Translations under genes and position numbers: made by a program
The notes under the pieces: model-generated
What the model was told of the DNA's origin: nothing
Databases searched by the model: none
What the model saw: only the letters and a program-made list of their open reading frames with translations
Assembly (NCBI GenBank): GCA_009801015.1
Contig: VHZZ01000033.1
Coordinates: 88,956-113,773, forward strand
Source of the DNA: Silene noctiflora
Taxonomy: Eukaryota; Streptophyta; Magnoliopsida; Caryophyllales; Caryophyllaceae
Reading direction: 5' to 3'
Length of the DNA: 24,818 nucleotides
Shown here: piece by piece, positions 21,119 through 24,818 of the stretch
Layout of the letters: each line of letters opens with the position of its first letter
How positions within the stretch are numbered: the stretch's first letter is position 1

Positions 21119-23304
21119 TCATTGTTTTCTTCCCCTTCCTTTCTTAGCTGGTTGTTGAGTCTCCATCTGTTCTTTGCCTGTGACTTCTGCAATATCGACT
21201 GTGGAAACAAAACAATTGAAACTTAACATCAGTCAACAAAACTTGCCAATCCCTAAAAAGAGAGCAACTCATACACTAATGCTAAGCCATAAGATCGAGA
21301 AAGAATCTGTGACAAATGCTAATCTCACTCACCCGTCACCGGTCTTTTCCTCCCCAAAAGTAGGAAAAAAAAAAGGAAACACTGGTTCTTTAACATCATT
21401 GCAAATTTTTAATAAGCTCTAATCCACAACACACAAGGATTTGATGCAAAGGAATACTCTATAGCTTATCAGGAAGGAAGGTGTTCTAGGGGTACGGGCA
21501 TCATATCACAATCAATAACATTAAACAAGAGATGGCTGTGTTGATCACATTTCGAAGAATGAATGGCAAATGGTTAGTATAATAGTACCTTCAGGACCTC
21601 GGGCCATCAAAGCGAAGAATATATTGTTAAGCTTCTCCATCTTCTTTGCATCTTGAGCTTGATTGGTCTTAAACTTTAAGCACTGCATATGTAAGAAATG
21701 AAATGAGGCTGCAAGGATTAACTCAAGGGCACAAAATTCATAGTTTTCTTGAGATTTATCGACTCATCCTTTAATTATACTAAAGACTCCATCGATTCCA
21801 ACATGATCCAAGTTTTGTGCAGCTCTAGTAGCCACCTGAGGCTTAATCCCATCGTAAAAGTTCTCCAAAACATCATACTCTAATCGGAAAACTTCCACAT
21901 TCCACAACATCCTAAGAAAACTAAAAAGTATTCTTGTCTAGTTACCACATAATGACATTGCGAATCGCTTTTCAATAAAGATTGGTGCTCAGACAAAAAC
22001 TCATAATCCCAACATGATCTAAGTTTTAATCCCATCATAAAAGTTCTCAAAATATCATAGCTTGACTTTGATCAATCATCAATCCTGTAAATCCGAAAAT
22101 TTCCACATTCCACAACATCCTCAGATAACTAAGAAGTATTCTTTTCTAATCACCACATAATGAGGGACATCTCGAATCGCTTTTCAATAAACATTGGTAC
22201 TAAGGCACAAACCCATCACCTCAATTGTCCAATTTCCCTCCACCATTAACATTAGGGCTGAGCAAAACCGCTTATCCGCCCCGGTTTTGCAAACCGGTTC
22301 GGATAACCGGTTTTAAAAATTGGATTTTTCAGAAACCGAATCCGAACCGGATTAATCCGGTTAACCGGTTTTTTATGAGTATAAAAACCGGATCCGTAAA
22401 CCGGTTTATCCGCTCCGGTTTTCATAACCGGTTTCAAGGAAGTTGCACACCAAATGCATAAAAACACATAGAAAAATTAGGTGGAATCAATCAACAACAC
22501 TAATATATTTGACATAAACACTTTATGGTTTATTTTACCTAGAAAAATTACACCTAAAGTCAATAACTTACATTACACCTAATATTTATTTTTAATTTTT
22601 AGTTTTTTTTAAAAAACCGGTTTAAAAACCGGTCTCCGGTTTCAAATTTTCTACAACCGAATCCGCTCCGTTTTTATAATAAAAAATCCGGTTCGGTTAT
22701 CCGCACCGGAAATAAACCGAATATTCGGATTTAGTAATTCGGTTTTCGGTTCGGTTTCGGTTTAAAAATACGGTTCGGACTTTTTTGCTCAGCCCTAATT
22801 AACATATCGAATCGCTTACGAATACACATTGGTTCTCAATTTCTCATCTAAGATCATTCAACTTCACAAAACCCTACATTAAAATCACAAATCTTCCAAG
22901 GGATCTTACCAAGATCAAAACTATATGCAAATCCCATTATCACAAACCCTAAAACATCCTAAAATAAAGCATCAAAAACACAAAAATTACAACAAAAACA
23001 AGAACAATAACAGTAAAATAAACACATACCACTTTGTTATCAGTAACTTTGAGGACCAATTTCCCATCACAGTGTCTATATTTCATCAAATAACGTGTCT
23101 GCATTGCAATTAAAACCCATAAATATACAAATTTTCATCAAACAATTACGAAAACATATAAATTGAGATACTATTACAACAAATGAATAAATAAAAAATT
23201 AAAGAATTGGGTAAAAGGGGTGAGAGAATTACGGATTCAGGATCTGCACGAAAGAGATTAACTGAACGATCAACAAATTCATCCCAAGAATCAACGTAAA
23301 CCAT
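21119..23304 (-). CDS. SRP9: Signal recognition particle 9 kDa subunit, four exons
   Basis: Exons on the complement are 23233-23304 (24 codons), 23030-23098 (23 codons), 21589-21682 (31 codons plus one base) and 21119-21198 (two bases, 25 codons, TGA). All introns have GT/AG ends and the frame stays open, giving 104 residues, the usual plant length. Landmarks: MVYVDSWDEFVDRSVNLFRA, then RYLMKYRHCDGKLVLKVTDN, then CLKFKTNQAQDAKKMEKLNN with IFFALMARGPE, then VTGKEQMETQQPAKKGRGRK. From family knowledge SRP9 pairs with SRP14 on the Alu domain of SRP RNA in the cytosol and slows translation while the ribosome is brought to the ER. The basic C-terminal tail is typical of plants. Introns are 134, 1347 and 390 bp; the 1347 bp one carries a hAT-type MITE and a duplication. 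The exon 2 donor could instead be three bases earlier, dropping one Val. Confidence 0.96.
21800..22201. repeat. Tandem duplication (~208 bp period) in the SRP9 intron
   Basis: Copy 1 starts near 21800 and copy 2 near 22008, both with AACATGATC, then AAGTTTT. Shared blocks follow in order: TTCCACATTCCACAACATCC, AAGTATTCTT, ACCACATAATG and CGAATCGCTTTTCAATAAA with ATTGGT. Copy 1 has about 14 extra bases after AAGTTTT (near 21817), and copy 2 has an extra CTTGACTTTGATCAATC stretch. A short third piece (CGAATCGCTTACGAATACAC, then ATTGGTTCTCA) lies at 22808-22838, just past the hAT-type MITE. Confidence 0.82.
22253..22797. mobile_element. hAT-type MITE (545 bp) in the SRP9 intron
   Basis: The inverted ends are TAGGGCTGAGC and GCTCAGCCCTA, the TAGGG form common for hAT. 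They are flanked by a perfect 8 bp duplication ATTAACAT at 22245-22252 and 22798-22805, the hAT target size. Both subterminal regions (about 22262-22440 and 22614-22790) are packed with AACCGG/CCGGTT motifs on both strands, which look like transposase-binding repeats. The middle is AT-rich and empty. It carries no transposase and is therefore non-autonomous. Confidence 0.92.
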
Positions 23305-23461
23305 ACTGAGATTGATCCAATTTGGACTGCGTTTATGTGTGTTTTTGTATCGGAGCAATTTGGGTTTATGCGTTTTTGTGTTGCGACTTGTGAGTGTATT
23401 TGTGTTTGTTTACTAATGGAGGTTCCAATGTATTTAGGAGCGGTTCGCAAATTATCACGTA
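23305..23461 (-). promoter_or_regulatory. SRP9 5' UTR and compressed proximal promoter
   Basis: These 157 bases lie between the SRP9 ATG (23304) and the Helitron end at 23462. Read on the minus strand, a weak TATA-like TAAATACAT occurs near 23423-23432, followed by a C/A-rich leader. No stronger core promoter was found. Any further upstream elements would be supplied by the Helitron. Confidence 0.4.
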
Positions 23462-24439
23462 CTAGTCTTAAACCCGTGCAATTTGCACGGGTATGCTATT
23501 TCAAACTTGTTGCTATAAAATAATTAATAGGTTTTTAGAAATAAAAAACTATAGAAATAAAGTTCTAAAATAGAGTAATAAAAAAAAAAAATTTGTTCAC
23601 AATCTAAAATTAAAGTCGCATTTATGTTTTCAGATTTGAAATTAAACATAATTTTTTTTTTTTTGCAATTTGCGTAAATGATGTATTAGGATCAATTGGT
23701 TCAGTAGTTTGTTTTATTACTTGTGCGACTTTAAACAAAACAGATAAATAAGAATTGCGGATGAAAAATAAAACAAAGTTAGTAAAGTTTAACAGGCCAG
23801 AATATAGTTTCAAGCCCGTACAATTGTTGAAACTACTTTTCATTAGCCCAACTCAAGCACGTTTGTATANACTATGGACAGATAAAATGAAATTTTTGAC
23901 CCGTGCAAATTTAAATAGCAATTTTAATTGCTTTTTCATTTAGTACATATAACAAACTCTCTTTCATTAATCATATTTTACATTTTTTTTTCCCGATATA
24001 TTCATGCGAAGTTTTACATTGCCTTCTTGGGGATATATGTATAGTTAACACAACATAAGTATATTTAAAAGTTACATGCATGNGATCATTAAAAATCACA
24101 TCAAAAGCAAATGTAAAGAATATATGATAAATGAGAAAGAGTATCATTATCTGTTTATNAGTTAAACAGAACAAAAATGAAAATTGTGACCCATACATGT
24201 TTAGAATGTTAGTCGAAGTGTTAAACTTAAGACGGTATAAGCNTGTTGGACAAAATAAAAGCAAAATGATCTAGGGACTAATAAAATATTTGTCTCAAAT
24301 ATATAAATATGTGATATTATTTAACCCGTTTTAATTTTAGCACGAATATATCATCGCAACAAACACCAACTATCATTATGAAGTTTTAGGCTTTTAGCCC
24401 ATAAAAAGCAATACTCCATATGTGAAATCATTAGTGGAG
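23462..24439 (-). mobile_element. Helitron, reverse orientation; 3' end clear, 5' end tentative
   Basis: On the minus strand the 3' end shows a hairpin (plus 23473-23491, stem CCCGTGCAA/TTGCACGGG), then 11 bases ending CTAG and the flanking T. The stem matches that of the element at 10926-11172. The possible 5' end at plus 24439 reads, on the minus strand, A then CTCCACTAATGATTTC, similar to the CTCC starts at 17590 and 12057. No transposase or helicase frame is visible. The region is AT-rich and holds four N bases. Only the 3' end is well supported. Confidence 0.5.
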
Positions 24440-24540
24440 TGGGCGTAAATTGTAGTTAGCCCAAAATCCAACACTAATCTCTTAACGCCTCACGTATATA
24501 ATCAAACAAACTCCTTCATAAACCCTAGTACTCAATAGCT
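24385..24540 (+). promoter_or_regulatory. Promoter-like region of a plus-strand gene beyond the window
   Basis: AGCCCA motifs (24397-24402 and 24459-24464; reverse complement TGGGCT, site II type) are followed by a TATA-like GTATATAATC at about 24494-24503. A telo-box AAACCCTAG lies at 24520-24528. In plants this combination is typical of translation and housekeeping gene promoters. No coding start is visible before the window ends. Confidence 0.45.
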
Positions 24541-24818
24541 CATTTATTCCTTTTTATCTTAATAATGTTAAATGTTGATATCAACTCCTCACATAAATGA
24601 TAAATGTTGATGATGCTAATTATCTTAATAATGTTTCCATAATTCTATCTCTTTTTCTTCGTCTTCTCAACTTCCCTCCTCAACTTCACCTTTCATTATT
24701 ACGGAGTATTACTTTATTATTCCAAAAAAAATTATATATAACAAAAAAGCACATAAAATCTAAGGAATTAGTGAACTTATAACACTAGCCATATAAATTT
24801 AAACAAATCGAAAAATAA
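24541..24818. other. AT-rich terminal stretch without a recognisable gene
   Basis: It contains C/T-rich leader-like text (24646-24700, TTCTTCGTCTTCTCAACTTC) that would fit a 5' UTR of the promoter just upstream. No supportable coding frame is seen. Confidence 0.4.

Noticed and set aside
24268..24290. Second Helitron 5' end (TCTAGGGACTAATAAAATA)
   Set aside because: It resembles a start motif but has no matching 3' hairpin to the right within the window, and the region is AT-rich enough for chance.

Overview
This is nuclear DNA from a flowering plant, most likely a eudicot. The evidence is three intron-containing housekeeping genes of recognisable plant families, several plant-type small transposons (Helitron, Stowaway, Tourist/Harbinger, hAT and Mutator-like) and a long satellite array. 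The species cannot be fixed from sequence alone. The transposon flavour and frequent TACTCCGTA-type scraps would suit Caryophyllales, but that is a guess. Five ambiguous bases (N at 17724, 23870, 24083, 24159, 24243) suggest a draft assembly.

Positions 1-10859 are an almost pure tandem array of a roughly 311-318 bp unit, about 34 copies, entering from the left edge and ending abruptly. It is layered. At 1-2760 two unit types (A and B) alternate as a roughly 622 bp dimer, and the same alternation returns at 9830-10859. The middle has lost the B type. Inside it are a six-unit block of about 1.86 kb present twice in tandem (4628-8353) and a three-unit block present twice (8040-9829). I do not recognise the satellite.

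Positions 10860-12100 are a transposon buffer: a 247 bp Helitron with both ends visible, then a tiny Stowaway-like MITE split by a 536 bp reverse-oriented Helitron.

Positions 12448-16097 (minus strand) hold a two-exon mitochondrial acyl carrier protein gene (MTACP1-like) with a 3.3 kb intron carrying a 247 bp Tourist-like MITE. Upstream lie a 659 bp Mutator-like element with a GC-rich interior, an AT-rich relic, and a CGGGTC-rich repeat split by a second 533 bp Helitron.

Positions 18296-20717 (plus strand) hold a small uL18-family (L18p/L5e) gene with a probable organelle transit peptide. Converging on it is SRP9 (minus strand, 23304-21119), rebuilt as four exons giving 104 residues. Its large intron carries a tandem duplication and a 545 bp hAT-type MITE with a perfect 8 bp target duplication. 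A Helitron 3' end sits 157 bp upstream of the SRP9 start codon. The last 430 bp look like the promoter of a plus-strand gene beyond the window.

The three genes act separately: mitochondrial fatty acid and lipoate synthesis plus complex I, organellar ribosome-type protein, and cytosolic protein targeting. Nothing suggests joint function. The unusual part of the window is the satellite architecture and its meeting point with gene-bearing DNA.
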